From [Streptosporangium] indianense (GTDB lineage: Bacteria > Actinomycetota > Actinomycetes > Streptomycetales > Streptomycetaceae): a stretch of 64,000 nucleotides of DNA. The translations under genes and the position numbers were made by a program. The stretch covers positions 41,496 to 105,495 of the forward strand of contig NZ_JAKEIO010000006.1 in the NCBI RefSeq assembly GCF_021474405.1, given 5' to 3'. Of the stretch, positions 48,098-56,812 are shown piece after piece. How positions within the stretch are numbered: position 1 is the stretch's first letter; every line of letters starts with the position of its first letter. Below the pieces are notes generated by a model, which did not search any database, was not told the DNA's origin, and was given only the letters and a program-made list of their open reading frames with translations.

Positions 48098-49042
48098 GTG
48101 AGCACGCTTCCCGAGATCCGTACCCTGCCCGTGCCCGACGGCCTGGAGGGCGAGCGCGTCGACGCCGCCATCTCCCGCATGTTCGGCTTCTCCCGCACCA
48201 AGGCGGCCGAACTCGCCGCCGCGGGGAAGGTCACGGTCGACGGGTCGGTGGTCGGCAAGTCGGAGCGCGTGCACGGCGGCGCCTGGCTGGAGGTCGAGAT
48301 GCCGCAGGCGCCCGCCCCGGTGCAGGTGGTGGCCGAGCCGGTCGAGGGCATGGAGATCGTGCACGACGACGATGACGTGGTCGTGATCGTCAAGCCCGTC
48401 GGCGTGGCCGCGCACCCGTCCCCGGGCTGGAGCGGGCCGACCGTCATCGGGGGCCTGGCCGCCGCCGGGTACCGGATCTCCACCTCCGGCGCAGCCGAGC
48501 GCCAGGGCATCGTGCACCGGCTCGACGTGGGCACCTCGGGCCTCATGGTGGTCGCCAAGTCGGAGCGCGCCTACACCTCGCTCAAGCGCCAGTTCAAGGA
48601 GCGCACGGTCGACAAGCGCTACCACACGCTCGTCCAGGGCCACCCCGACCCCACCAGCGGCACCATCGACGCGCCCATCGGCCGGCACCCCCAGCACGAC
48701 TACAAGTGGGCCGTCACCGCCGAGGGCAAGCCGTCCGTCACGCACTACGACCTCATCGAGGCGTTCCGCGCTGCCTCCCTGCTCGACGTGAAGCTGGAGA
48801 CCGGCCGCACACACCAGATCCGCGTCCACATGGCCGCGCACCGGCACCCCTGCGTCGGCGACCTCACCTACGGAGCCGACCCGACGCTCGCCAAGCGCCT
48901 CGGCCTGACCCGGCAGTGGCTGCACGCGGTGCGGCTGGGCTTCGAGCACCCCGGGGACGGGCAGTGGGTGGAGTTCTCCTGCGACTACCCCGAGGACCTG
49001 CAGAAGGCCCTCGACCAGGTCCGCGAGGAGACGTACGCGTGA
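48098..49042 (+). CDS. RluD-type RNA pseudouridine synthase
   Basis: This 314-residue enzyme should isomerise uridines of 23S rRNA to pseudouridine. It has an N-terminal S4 RNA-binding domain ([20 protein letters not shown]), then the catalytic motif [16 protein letters not shown] with the essential Asp, and [20 protein letters not shown]. The GTG start lies 44 bases after lspA and is coupled by GTGA overlap to the next gene. In many bacteria lspA and rluD are neighbours. Confidence 0.94.
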   Translation: MSTLPEIRTLPVPDGLEGERVDAAISRMFGFSRTKAAELAAAGKVTVDGSVVGKSERVHGGAWLEVEMPQAPAPVQVVAEPVEGMEIVHDDDDVVVIVKPVGVAAHPSPGWSGPTVIGGLAAAGYRISTSGAAERQGIVHRLDVGTSGLMVVAKSERAYTSLKRQFKERTVDKRYHTLVQGHPDPTSGTIDAPIGRHPQHDYKWAVTAEGKPSVTHYDLIEAFRAASLLDVKLETGRTHQIRVHMAAHRHPCVGDLTYGADPTLAKRLGLTRQWLHAVRLGFEHPGDGQWVEFSCDYPEDLQKALDQVREETYA

Positions 49043-49506
49043 GCACCCGGTACGTGGTGCGGGTCGCCGAGGACCCGGCCGACCGGGAGGCGTGCTTCGC
49101 GGTGCGCAAGGAGGTCTTCGTCGTCGAACAGGGCGTGCCGGAGGACGTGGAGTACGACGAGCACGACGCCGGCGCGGTCCATGTGCTGGCGATCCGGGAG
49201 GACGGCCTGCCCCTCGGGGCAGGGCGGCTGCTGCACGGGGAGGCGGCCGTGGCGCGAACCGGCGCCGGCCCTTCCGTGGGCTCCCTCGGCCGGCTCGCCG
49301 TCACGGGCTCCGCGCGCGGACTCGGCGTCGGGGCCGCCCTGGTACGGGCCATCGAGGACGCGGCGCTCGCGCGGGGCCTCACGGCCGTGGACCTGCACGC
49401 ACAGACGCACGCGCGGGGCTTCTACGAGCGGCTCGGTTACGAGCCGTACGGGCCCGAGTACATGGAGGCTGGCGTTCCGCACCAGGGGATGCGGCGTTCG
49501 CTTTAG
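49039..49506 (+). CDS. GNAT-family N-acetyltransferase
   Basis: This 155-residue protein is an ElaA-like acetyltransferase: [20 protein letters not shown] near the N-terminus, [20 protein letters not shown] as the acetyl-CoA pyrophosphate loop, and [26 protein letters not shown] C-terminal strands. Its GTG overlaps the stop of the pseudouridine synthase (GTGA), so the two are coupled. The substrate is unknown. Confidence 0.9.
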   Translation: MSTRYVVRVAEDPADREACFAVRKEVFVVEQGVPEDVEYDEHDAGAVHVLAIREDGLPLGAGRLLHGEAAVARTGAGPSVGSLGRLAVTGSARGLGVGAALVRAIEDAALARGLTAVDLHAQTHARGFYERLGYEPYGPEYMEAGVPHQGMRRSL

Positions 49507-49601
49507 ACCCCCCTGGGGTGGGCCGAAACGGTTTGTCCCGGGAGTTGCGTGGCAGTCTTGAGGTCAGTCGTGTGAACATCTGACCTTCCGGAGCGCTGAC
49601 C

Positions 49602-51188
49602 GTGGATCAGTTGGCCCTGCTGTTCGTGCTGATGCTCGGGGCCGTGGTCAGTGTCCCCGCGGGGGACCGGTTCGGATTCCCGGCGCCGGTGCTGATGACG
49701 CTCCTCGGGATAGTCCTCGCGCTGCTCCCGTTCGTCCCCAACGTCGAGATCCCGCCGGACCTGATCCTCCCGCTGCTCCTGCCGCCCCTGCTGTACGCCG
49801 CAGTACGGCGCACGTCCTGGCGGCAGTTCACGGCGAACCGGCGGCCGATCTTCCTGCTCGCCGTGGCGCTGGTGTTCGTCACCATGGCGTGCGTGGCCGC
49901 CGTGGCCGACTCGGTCGTGCCGGGGCTGCCGCTCGCGGCCGCGTTCGCGCTGGGCGCGCTGGTGGCGCCGCCGGACCCGGTCGCGGCGACCGCCGTGGCC
50001 GGACAGCTGGGGCTGCCACGCCGGCTGGTCTCCATCCTGGAGGGCGAAGGGCTGTTCAACGACGTGACGGCCATCGTCCTCTACCACGTGGCGATCGCCG
50101 CGGCCGTCAGCGGGACGTTCTCCCCGTGGAAGGCCGGGCTCGACCTGGTGCTCTCGGCCGTGGTGGCGGTGGCCGTGGGTCTCGCGCTGGGCTGGGGCGC
50201 CAACAAGCTGATGGAGGTGCTCGGCGACCCGACCCTGCAGATCGGGCTGACCCTGCTGGTGCCGTACGCCTCGTACGTCATGGCCGAGGAATTGCAGGGG
50301 TCCGGTGTGCTGGCCGTGCTCACCACCGCCCTGTTCCTCGCGGAGTACGGCTCCGACGCCGACGACGTCATGACACGGCTGGCCGGGCACACGTTCTGGA
50401 ACATCGTCGACACGCTCGTCACCGGCGTCGCCTTCGGGCTGGTCGGCCTGGAGCTGCACAACGCCATCCGCACGGCCTCCGGGCGGTGGGGCGAACTGCT
50501 CTGGTGGGCGGCGGTGGTGGTGGCCGTCGTCGTGCTCGTACGGCTGCTGTGGCTGCTGCCGGCGACCTGGCTGACCAAGCGGCTGCACGCGCGGCGGGAC
50601 TACGACGAGGACATCCCGGTGAGCTGGCGCGAGACCGTGGTGATGTGGTGGTCGGGGATGCGCGGGGTGGCCTCGGTCGCCCTGGTGCTGGCGATCCCGC
50701 TGAAGACCGACTCCGGGGCGCCGTTCCCCAGCCGGGACGAGATCATCTTCATCGCGTTCGGGGTGATCATGGCGACGCTGGTGCTGCAGGGCCTGACGTT
50801 GCCGCGGCTGGTGCGGCTGCTCGGGGTGAAGGCCGACGAGGACAAGGAGAAGGAGTTCGCGAAGGCGCTGGCCGTCCGCGCGGCCAAGGCGGCGAAGCAG
50901 CGGCTGCGGGAGATCGAGGAGGGCGAGGAGCTGCCGGAGGAACTGTCCGAGCAGATGCTGCGGCGGGCCTACGAGATCGGCGTGCGGATCAGTCCCGAAC
51001 TCGCGGAGGACGAACGCCGGGAGGCGTACCGGGAAGGGGCCCGGCGGGTGAAACGGGTGCGGCGGATCCAGCAGGAGATGCTGAGTGCGGCGCGGCACGA
51101 GGTGCTGGCGGCGCGCAGTGAGCCGGGCGCCGATCCCGAGGTGGTGGACCGGGTCCTGCGGCACCTCGACGTGCGCAGCCTGCGCTGA
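49602..51188 (+). CDS. Na+/H+ antiporter, CPA1 family
   Basis: This 528-residue transporter has about twelve transmembrane helices in the first 410 residues. CPA1 motifs are PPDPVAATAV (the ion-binding Asp) and ILEGEGLFNDVTAIVLY. A charged cytoplasmic tail of over 100 residues (KADEDKEKEFAKALAVRAAK and on) may regulate it. It exports Na+ or other cations for protons to hold pH and osmotic balance. The GTG start follows CCGGAGCG. Confidence 0.92.
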   Translation: MDQLALLFVLMLGAVVSVPAGDRFGFPAPVLMTLLGIVLALLPFVPNVEIPPDLILPLLLPPLLYAAVRRTSWRQFTANRRPIFLLAVALVFVTMACVAAVADSVVPGLPLAAAFALGALVAPPDPVAATAVAGQLGLPRRLVSILEGEGLFNDVTAIVLYHVAIAAAVSGTFSPWKAGLDLVLSAVVAVAVGLALGWGANKLMEVLGDPTLQIGLTLLVPYASYVMAEELQGSGVLAVLTTALFLAEYGSDADDVMTRLAGHTFWNIVDTLVTGVAFGLVGLELHNAIRTASGRWGELLWWAAVVVAVVVLVRLLWLLPATWLTKRLHARRDYDEDIPVSWRETVVMWWSGMRGVASVALVLAIPLKTDSGAPFPSRDEIIFIAFGVIMATLVLQGLTLPRLVRLLGVKADEDKEKEFAKALAVRAAKAAKQRLREIEEGEELPEELSEQMLRRAYEIGVRISPELAEDERREAYREGARRVKRVRRIQQEMLSAARHEVLAARSEPGADPEVVDRVLRHLDVRSLR

Positions 51189-51203
51189 GCGCGACGGCAG
51201 TGG

Positions 51204-51345
51204 CTGCCGGCTTGCTTTCGGCGGCGGCCGGGCTGCCGGCTTCTTTACGGCGGCGGCCGGGCCGTCGGTTCGACGGCGGGCGACGGGGGCTGCCGGTTCC
51301 ACCGCGGGCGGCCGTGGCTGTCGGTTTGACCGTGGGCCGCCGGGG
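51204..51345 (+). repeat. Five-copy degenerate 28/29-bp tandem repeat
   Basis: Five adjacent units (51204-51232, 51233-51261, 51262-51289, 51290-51317, 51318-51345) follow the pattern CTGCCGGTT...GCGGGCGGCCGGGG. The first two differ at only a few bases; later ones diverge more. The period is not a multiple of three and both flanking genes end outside it, so it is noncoding. It runs up to the SDR promoter, whose -35 lies in the fifth unit. Confidence 0.75.
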
Positions 51346-51356
51346 CGGCGTAGGGT
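51326..51356 (+). promoter_or_regulatory. Probable leaderless promoter of the SDR gene
   Basis: TTGACC (51326-51331) and TAGGGT (51351-51356) are 19 bases apart. The predicted start is at about 51363-51364, the A of the ATG, and no ribosome site precedes it. The -35 is formed by the last repeat unit. Confidence 0.5.
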
Positions 51357-51363
51357 CGTTCGT

Positions 51364-52104
51364 ATGGCACGGAACGTAGTAATCAGTGGTGGAGGTACGG
51401 GAATTGGGCTCGCGGCGGCCCGGGTGTTCGCCGCCGACGGGGACCGGGTGCTGCTGCTCGGGCGGCGGGCCGAGGTGCTGGAGAAGGCCGAGGTGCCCGG
51501 CGCGCTGACCTGCGCGGCCGATCTCGCCGAGCCGGAGGACGTGCGCGGTGTCGCCGCCTTCGTGGAGCGCGAGCTGGGAGCGGTGGACGTGCTCGTGCAC
51601 AGCGCCGGTGGCAGCGGGCTGCTCGAACCGGAGCCTCCGCAGGGCGATCCCCTCGCGGCCGTCGCACACACCTGGACCGTGAACTTCCGGCTCAACACCC
51701 TGACCGCGGTCCTGCTCACCGAGGCGCTCAAGCCGCGGCTCGCCGAGCCCGGCGGCCGGGTGCTGTTCCTCAGCTCCATCGCCGCCTACCGGGGATCCGG
51801 AAGCGGGGCGTACGCGGCGGCCAAGGCCGGGCTGCACCCCTACGCCCACGACCTGGCCCGCGAACTGGGGCCGCGTGGCATCACGGTGAACGTGGTCGCG
51901 CCCGGCTACATCGAGGACACCGGGTTCTTCGGTGACGCGATGGCCGAGGAGCGCCGGGCCCGGCTCGTCGGCGAGACGTCGAACGGACGGGCCGGGACTC
52001 CCGGGGACGTCGCCGAGACCCTGCACTGGCTGGCCTCGCCGGGCGCCGGGCACATCACCTCGCAGATCATCCAGGTCAACGGCGGCGCCGAGCGCGGCCA
52101 CTGA
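51364..52104 (+). CDS. Short-chain dehydrogenase/reductase
   Basis: This 246-residue SDR enzyme has the cofactor motif VVISGGGTGIGLAAARVF (TGxxxGxG in the variant SGGGTGIG), LVHSAGG for NNAG, the catalytic Ser in FLSSIAAYRG and YAAAKAG as the YxxxK motif, and the C-terminal SQIIQVNGG. Arg at LLLGRR after the second strand suggests NADP(H). The substrate is unknown. A terminator follows. Confidence 0.92.
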   Translation: MARNVVISGGGTGIGLAAARVFAADGDRVLLLGRRAEVLEKAEVPGALTCAADLAEPEDVRGVAAFVERELGAVDVLVHSAGGSGLLEPEPPQGDPLAAVAHTWTVNFRLNTLTAVLLTEALKPRLAEPGGRVLFLSSIAAYRGSGSGAYAAAKAGLHPYAHDLARELGPRGITVNVVAPGYIEDTGFFGDAMAEERRARLVGETSNGRAGTPGDVAETLHWLASPGAGHITSQIIQVNGGAERGH

Positions 52105-52116
52105 CCCGCGGACACG

Positions 52117-52152
52117 AGGAGGGGCTCCCCGCGCCCGCGGGGAGCCCCTCCT
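52117..52152. terminator. Bidirectional terminator between SDR and MscS genes
   Basis: AGGAGGGGCTCCCCGC (52117-52132) pairs perfectly with 52137-52152 around GCCC. The 16-bp stem lies between the convergent stop codons at 52104 and 52169. Confidence 0.92.
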
Positions 52153-52168
52153 GGATTCCGGGTGGTGG

Positions 52169-53302
52169 TCAGCGCTCAGGCCGCCCCGAGCCGTTGCCGT
52201 GGTAGCGGCGCTGGGCCGGTACGGCCTCGGGGGACGGACGGTGGCCGTTGCTGCCGGGAGACGGCGGGAGCACCGCGTCCGCCGTGTTGACCCGGGGCAG
52301 CGCGTAGGGGTGCTCGCGGGTCAGCCAGCTGATCATCTCCTCGCGGATCGTGACCCGCACCGTCCAGATGTCGTCCGCGTCCTTGGCCGTCACCAGGGCC
52401 CGCACCTGCATGGTGTTCGGGGTGGTGTCCGTGACGGACAGGTTGTAGGCGCGGCCGTCCCAGGCCGGGCACTCGCGCAGGATGTCGCGGAGCTTGTCGC
52501 GCATCGCCTCCACCGGCGCCGAGTGGTCGACGTGCCAGAAGACGATCCCCGTCATCTGCGGGGTGCCGCGCGACCAGTTCTCGAACGGCTTGGACGTGAA
52601 GTACGACACCGGCATGGTGATGCGTCGCTCGTCCCAGGTGTGGACGGTCAGGAACGTCAGCGTGATCTCCTCGACCGTGCCCCACTCGCCGTCCACCACC
52701 ACCGTGTCCCCGATGCGGACCATGTCGCCGAAGGCGATCTGGAACCCGGCGAACATGTTGCTCAGGGTGGACTGGGCGGCGACACCGGCGACGATGCCGA
52801 GGATTCCGGCCGAGGCCAGCAGCGACGCACCGGCCGCCTTGAAGGCCGGGAAGGTCAGCAGCATGCTCGCCGCGGCCACCACGCCGACGACAGCGGACAC
52901 CACCCGCATGATCAGCGTCACCTGGGTGCGCACCCGGCGGACCCTGGCCGGATCCCGGTGGGCGCGGGAGTGGGCGTAGCGGCTGTAGGACGTCTCGACG
53001 ATCGCCGCCGCGATACGGATCACCAGCCAGGCGGTCGATCCGATCAGCACCAGCGTCAACGTCTGGCCGATGCCCTCACGGCGGGCCTCCAGCAACTGAG
53101 CCTCGTCGTACGACCCTCTCAACAGGGCCGCGAAGAGGACCAGCATGTAGGGGATGCGGCCACGGCGGAGCAGGCCCCACAGCGGGGTCTCGTGGTGTCG
53201 TTCGTCGGCCTTGCGCAGCAGGAAGTCGGTCGCCCAGCCGATCACCAGCGTGAGCACGACCGAGCCACCGACCACGATCAGCGGTCGTAGCAGGTTCTCC
53301 AT
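52169..53302 (-). CDS. MscS-type small-conductance mechanosensitive channel
   Basis: This 377-residue channel protein protects against hypoosmotic shock. It has three or four N-terminal transmembrane helices, then the pore-lining helix GILGIVAGVAAQSTLSNMFA and the MscS beta-domain start QIAFGDMVRIGDTVVVDGEWG, VEEITLTFLTVHTWDERR and MPVSYF. A Pro/Ser/Arg-rich tail closes it. It could also act as a general ion or solute leak. It is monocistronic, with its stop next to the shared terminator. Confidence 0.92.
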   Translation of the reverse strand: MENLLRPLIVVGGSVVLTLVIGWATDFLLRKADERHHETPLWGLLRRGRIPYMLVLFAALLRGSYDEAQLLEARREGIGQTLTLVLIGSTAWLVIRIAAAIVETSYSRYAHSRAHRDPARVRRVRTQVTLIMRVVSAVVGVVAAASMLLTFPAFKAAGASLLASAGILGIVAGVAAQSTLSNMFAGFQIAFGDMVRIGDTVVVDGEWGTVEEITLTFLTVHTWDERRITMPVSYFTSKPFENWSRGTPQMTGIVFWHVDHSAPVEAMRDKLRDILRECPAWDGRAYNLSVTDTTPNTMQVRALVTAKDADDIWTVRVTIREEMISWLTREHPYALPRVNTADAVLPPSPGSNGHRPSPEAVPAQRRYHGNGSGRPER

Positions 53303-53409
53303 GCCACCGAACCTAACCGGCCACCGGGGGGCATGAACATGTGACTTCCGCTGCGGCGTGGGTAGTGCCGCGATCCCGGGTCGTCACACCCGGCTGGCAC
53401 CATGGCCTC

Positions 53410-53979
53410 ATGAACATCATGCTCTTTCACTCGACCTTCGGGCTGCGGCCCGCGGTGCTCCACGCCGCTGACCGACTGCGAGCGGCCGGACACGAGGTGT
53501 GGACACCCGACCTCTTCGAGGGGCGCACCTTCGAAGCGGTCGAGGAGGGCATGGAGCACAAGGAGAAGATCGGCAAGGAGGAGCTGCTGAAGCGGGCCGT
53601 GCTGGCCGCCGCGCCGTACTCCGAGCGCGGGCTGGTGTACGCCGGGTTCTCGCTCGGCGCCTCCATCGCGCAGACCCTCGCCCTCGGCGACGACAAGGCG
53701 CGTGGCCTGCTCCTTCTGCACGGCACGTCCGACATCGCGCCCGACGTCACCGCGGAGGACCTGCCGGTCCAGCTGCACGTGGCGGAGCCGGACCCCTTCG
53801 AGACGGACGACTGGCTCAGCGCCTGGTACCTCCAGATGGGCCGCACGGGAGCCGACGTCGAGGTGTACCGGTACGCCGGGGCCGGCCACCTCTACACCGA
53901 CCCCGACCTGCCCGACTACGACGAGGAGGCCGCCGAGGCCACCTGGCGGGTGGCACTCGGCTTCCTCGAGACCCTGTAG
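53410..53979 (+). CDS. Dienelactone hydrolase-family alpha/beta hydrolase
   Basis: This 189-residue hydrolase has the DLH-type fold with the nucleophile elbow YAGFSLGAS, so Ser81 is in place of the Cys of true dienelactone hydrolases, and the catalytic His in YAGAGHLYTD. It starts MNIMLFHSTFGLRP at the ATG at 53410. A long helical stretch EEGMEHKEKIGKEELLKR lies between. It ends only 4 bases before the convergent phoD stop, with no terminator between. Confidence 0.88.
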   Translation: MNIMLFHSTFGLRPAVLHAADRLRAAGHEVWTPDLFEGRTFEAVEEGMEHKEKIGKEELLKRAVLAAAPYSERGLVYAGFSLGASIAQTLALGDDKARGLLLLHGTSDIAPDVTAEDLPVQLHVAEPDPFETDDWLSAWYLQMGRTGADVEVYRYAGAGHLYTDPDLPDYDEEAAEATWRVALGFLETL

Positions 53980-53983
53980 GCGG

Positions 53984-55654
53984 TCACACCGGGTTCTGGA
54001 CGCGCTCCAGCTTCTGGGTGCCGCTGAGGGTGCGGTACGAGCGCGACCACTTGGCGGTCGCGTCCCGCTTCGCGCGGTCGGAGATGACGTAGTAGTCCAT
54101 CTGCGCGCGCTCGGCCGTGATGTCCAGGACACCGAAGCCGTGCCGGTCGGTGTCGACCCAGTGGACGTGCCGGTTGGCCGCGCGGATGACGGGGGAGGCG
54201 ACCGCGGAGACCGTGCCCTCGGGGACCTTCACGATGTCGTCGAGGTTGTCCGAGGTGACCGACGTGACGACGAACTCCGTGGCCGCCGACGGCGACAGCG
54301 GATAGGTACCGGCGTCCACCGGCACGTCGTTGGCCCACGCCATGTGGATGTCGCCGGTGAGGAAGACGGTGTTGCGGATCGCGTTCGTCCGCAGGTGCGC
54401 CAGGATCTCGCGGCGGTCGTCGGTGTAGCCGTCCCACTGGTCGGTGTTGAGGGCGAGGCCCTCCTGCGGCAGGCCCAGCAGTTTGGCGAGCGGCTTCAGC
54501 AGGTCGGCGGAGAGCGAGCCGATGGCGAACGGCGAGATCATCACCGAGTTGCCGACCAGCCGCCAGGTGGTGTCGGAGGACTTCAGTCCGGCCTTGAGCC
54601 AGTCGAGCTGGGCGCGGCCGGTGAGCGTGCGGTCCGGGTCGTCGACCTCGCCGTTGCCGACCTTGACCTGCTGGGAGCGGAACGAGCGCAGGTCCAGCAG
54701 CGAGAGGTCGGCCAGCTTGCCGAAGCGCAGCCGGCGGTAGGTGGTGCCCGCGATCGCCGGGCGCACCGGCATCCACTCGAAGTAGGCCTGCTTGGCGGCG
54801 GCCTGGCGGGCGGACCAGGCGCCCTCCGCGCCCTCGGTGTGGTTCTCCGCGCCGCCGGACCAGGTGTCGTTGGCGAACTCGTGGTCGTCCCAGATCGCCA
54901 CGACCGGTGCCGTGTGGTGCAGCGCCTGGAGGTCCGGGTCGGTCTTGTAACGGGCGTGCCGCGTGCGGTAGTCGGCGAGGGTGACGATCTCGTGGGCCGG
55001 GGCGTGCGGGCGGACGACCTTGCCGCGGGTGCCGTATTCGCCGGTGCCGTACTCGTAGATGTAGTCGCCGAGGTGCAGCCAGGCGTCCAGGTCGCCGCGG
55101 GCCGCGAGGTGCCGGTACGGGGAGAAGTAGCCGGCCTCCCAGTTGGCGCAGGAGACCACGCCGAAGCGCAGGCCCGGGACGGCGGCGTCGTGGGCCGGGG
55201 CGGTGCGGGTGCGCGCGGCGGGGGAGTCGGTGCCGCCGGCGGAGAAGCGGAACCAGTAGTCGGTGCCGGGCTCCAGGCCGCGGACATCGGCCTTGACGGT
55301 GTGGTCGGAGGCCGCCGTGGCGGTGGTGGAGCCCTTGGCGACGACGGTGGTGAACGCCTTGTCCCGGGCGACGACCCAGCTCACCTCGGTGTCCGGGCCG
55401 ACTCCCGAACCGGGTATCGCCTCGGGCACCGGGGTGATGCGGGTCCACAGCAGGATGCCGTCCGGCAGCGGGTCGCCGGAGGCCACGCCGTGCAGGAAGG
55501 CGGGTGCCTGGTCGACGGCACGCGCCGGCAGGGTCGCCGCCAGCGGCCCGGCCAGGACAGCGGTCGCCGCCGCGGCCTTGACGACCGTACGGCGGCGCGG
55601 GGTGAGGGAGTTGAGGCCCTCTGACGTCTTCGATGATCTGTATCGACTGGTCAC
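53984..55654 (-). CDS. phoD: PhoD-type alkaline phosphatase, Tat-exported
   Basis: PhoD hydrolyses phosphodiesters and monoesters outside the cell, with a Ca/Fe centre. The 556-residue precursor has a twin-arginine signal (RRRTVVK at 20-26, a hydrophobic run, then AxA at about 44-46). Family motifs are [45 protein letters not shown] and [13 protein letters not shown]. Streptomycete phoD is known to be induced by phosphate starvation through PhoP; I see only a degenerate GTTCACC-like site (GTTCGCC) in the leader. A hairpin lies just upstream. Confidence 0.94.
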   Translation of the reverse strand: MTSRYRSSKTSEGLNSLTPRRRTVVKAAAATAVLAGPLAATLPARAVDQAPAFLHGVASGDPLPDGILLWTRITPVPEAIPGSGVGPDTEVSWVVARDKAFTTVVAKGSTTATAASDHTVKADVRGLEPGTDYWFRFSAGGTDSPAARTRTAPAHDAAVPGLRFGVVSCANWEAGYFSPYRHLAARGDLDAWLHLGDYIYEYGTGEYGTRGKVVRPHAPAHEIVTLADYRTRHARYKTDPDLQALHHTAPVVAIWDDHEFANDTWSGGAENHTEGAEGAWSARQAAAKQAYFEWMPVRPAIAGTTYRRLRFGKLADLSLLDLRSFRSQQVKVGNGEVDDPDRTLTGRAQLDWLKAGLKSSDTTWRLVGNSVMISPFAIGSLSADLLKPLAKLLGLPQEGLALNTDQWDGYTDDRREILAHLRTNAIRNTVFLTGDIHMAWANDVPVDAGTYPLSPSAATEFVVTSVTSDNLDDIVKVPEGTVSAVASPVIRAANRHVHWVDTDRHGFGVLDITAERAQMDYYVISDRAKRDATAKWSRSYRTLSGTQKLERVQNPV

Positions 55655-55665
55655 GACCGATCAGG

Positions 55666-55791
55666 TTACTGGTCGGTATGCGCCAGAGCGGGCGAACTCC
55701 GGAAGTTCGCCCGCTCTTTCAGATCCGGCCACCCGTCGGCGTCATCCAGAGGCACCGCCTGGGAGCCGTTGGAGTCGGCGGCAGCGAACAT
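55666..55791 (-). CDS. Possible 41-residue leader ORF upstream of phoD
   Basis: An ATG at 55791 opens a frame of 41 codons, MFAAADSNGSQAVPLDDADG onward, ending in TAA 11 bases before the phoD start. About 80% of third bases are G or C, lower than in neighbours, and no ribosome site is visible. It spans the hairpin at 55685-55717. It may be chance; if translated it could couple to phoD. Confidence 0.2.
   Translation of the reverse strand: MFAAADSNGSQAVPLDDADGWPDLKERANFRSSPALAHTDQ
55685..55717. terminator. Hairpin with rightward T-run in the phoD leader
   Basis: AGAGCGGGCGAACT (55685-55698) pairs perfectly with 55704-55717 around CCGGA, followed on the plus strand by TT. It looks like a rightward terminator, but no rightward gene ends here; on the phoD mRNA it would be a 14-bp stem about 30 bases before the start codon. 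Confidence 0.6.
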
Positions 55792-55833
55792 GACGCTGCT
55801 GCTGCGGCGATGAGCGCGCCGCCCGAGGGAGGG

Positions 55834-55867
55834 GGGTGACCACCTCTGTTGGAGTCGAGGTGGTCAC
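55834..55867. terminator. Terminator hairpin after the DsbA-like gene
   Basis: GGTGACCACCTC (55834-55845) pairs perfectly with GAGGTGGTCACC (55856-55867) around a 10-base loop. It lies 12 bases beyond the DsbA-like stop codon. Confidence 0.85.
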
Positions 55868-55879
55868 CGTGTGGTGTGA

Positions 55880-56704
55880 CTAGTCCTTGAGTGCTGCGTT
55901 GATCGCCTTCGTGTAGTCGGCAAGCGTTCCGGGGGCGCTCTGGCCGTCGCTGCCCGTGACCTTCTTGCCGTCCATGAGCAGCGTCGGCGTACCGCTGAAG
56001 TCGTACTTCTTGCCGTCCGCGTCGAACTTGTCGGCCATCAGCAGCGCCCACTTGTCGTAGGTGCCGTCCTTCACGGCCTTCTGGAACGCCTTGTTGCCCT
56101 TGAGGGCGTCGACCGTGTTCGCCACCTTGATGAGGTAGTCGTCGTCCTTGAACTTGTCGTCCGTCTCAACGGGGTGGTACTTCGCCGAGTAGAGCGCCGC
56201 CTTGTAGTCGACAAACGCGTCGGTGCTCACGTTCAGGGCAGCGCCCAGAGCACTCAGGGCGTTCTTGGAACCCTCGCCCGGGACGTTGTTGTCGATGAAG
56301 GTCGCGCCGACGTACTGGAGCTTGTACTTGCCGTCCTCGACGTCCTTGTGGATGGTCGAGCCGAGGGTCTGCTCGAACTGGGCGCATGCCGGGCAGCGCG
56401 GGTCCTCGTACATGACGAGGGTCTTCTTGGCGCTGTCCTTGCCGATGACGACCGTCGTGCCGTCCTTGCCCGACGTGTTGGCCGGCTCGACGAGCTTGGA
56501 GCTCTTCGCGGCCTCCCAGTCGTCGGGCTTGTTGGCCTGGACGACCGCGTAGCCGATGCCGCCGGCTATCGCCAGGACGCCGACGATGGAGCAGGCGACG
56601 ATGACCTGGCGCTTGGTCTTCGCGCGCTTGGCCTCGCGCTCGCGCTCGATGCGCAGCCGCTCACGGGCCGCCGTCTTCGCCGACTGGCTGTTGCGCTTGC
56701 TCAT
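55880..56704 (-). CDS. DsbA-like membrane-anchored thioredoxin-fold protein
   Basis: This 274-residue protein has a charged cytoplasmic N-terminus (RERLRIEREREAKRAKTKRQ), one transmembrane helix (about 33-55) and an extracytoplasmic DsbA/thioredoxin domain with the redox site CPAC (104-107) after VMYEDPRC, and the cis-Pro loop GTPTLLMDG. It likely oxidises or isomerises disulfides of secreted proteins. The ATG at 56704 has GGAGAA upstream. The codon use is more lysine-rich than neighbours, as expected for a secreted domain. Confidence 0.9.
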   Translation of the reverse strand: MSKRNSQSAKTAARERLRIEREREAKRAKTKRQVIVACSIVGVLAIAGGIGYAVVQANKPDDWEAAKSSKLVEPANTSGKDGTTVVIGKDSAKKTLVMYEDPRCPACAQFEQTLGSTIHKDVEDGKYKLQYVGATFIDNNVPGEGSKNALSALGAALNVSTDAFVDYKAALYSAKYHPVETDDKFKDDDYLIKVANTVDALKGNKAFQKAVKDGTYDKWALLMADKFDADGKKYDFSGTPTLLMDGKKVTGSDGQSAPGTLADYTKAINAALKD

Positions 56705-56812
56705 GGTGATGTTCTCCGTGGGGAACGCGCACACCTCGGTGTGCGGGATACGTAGGGGGACTGCCGGTGCTCGGAAGTGCCGCAGAGGGAGGTTCCTGCG
56801 GCGCGGAGTGCC

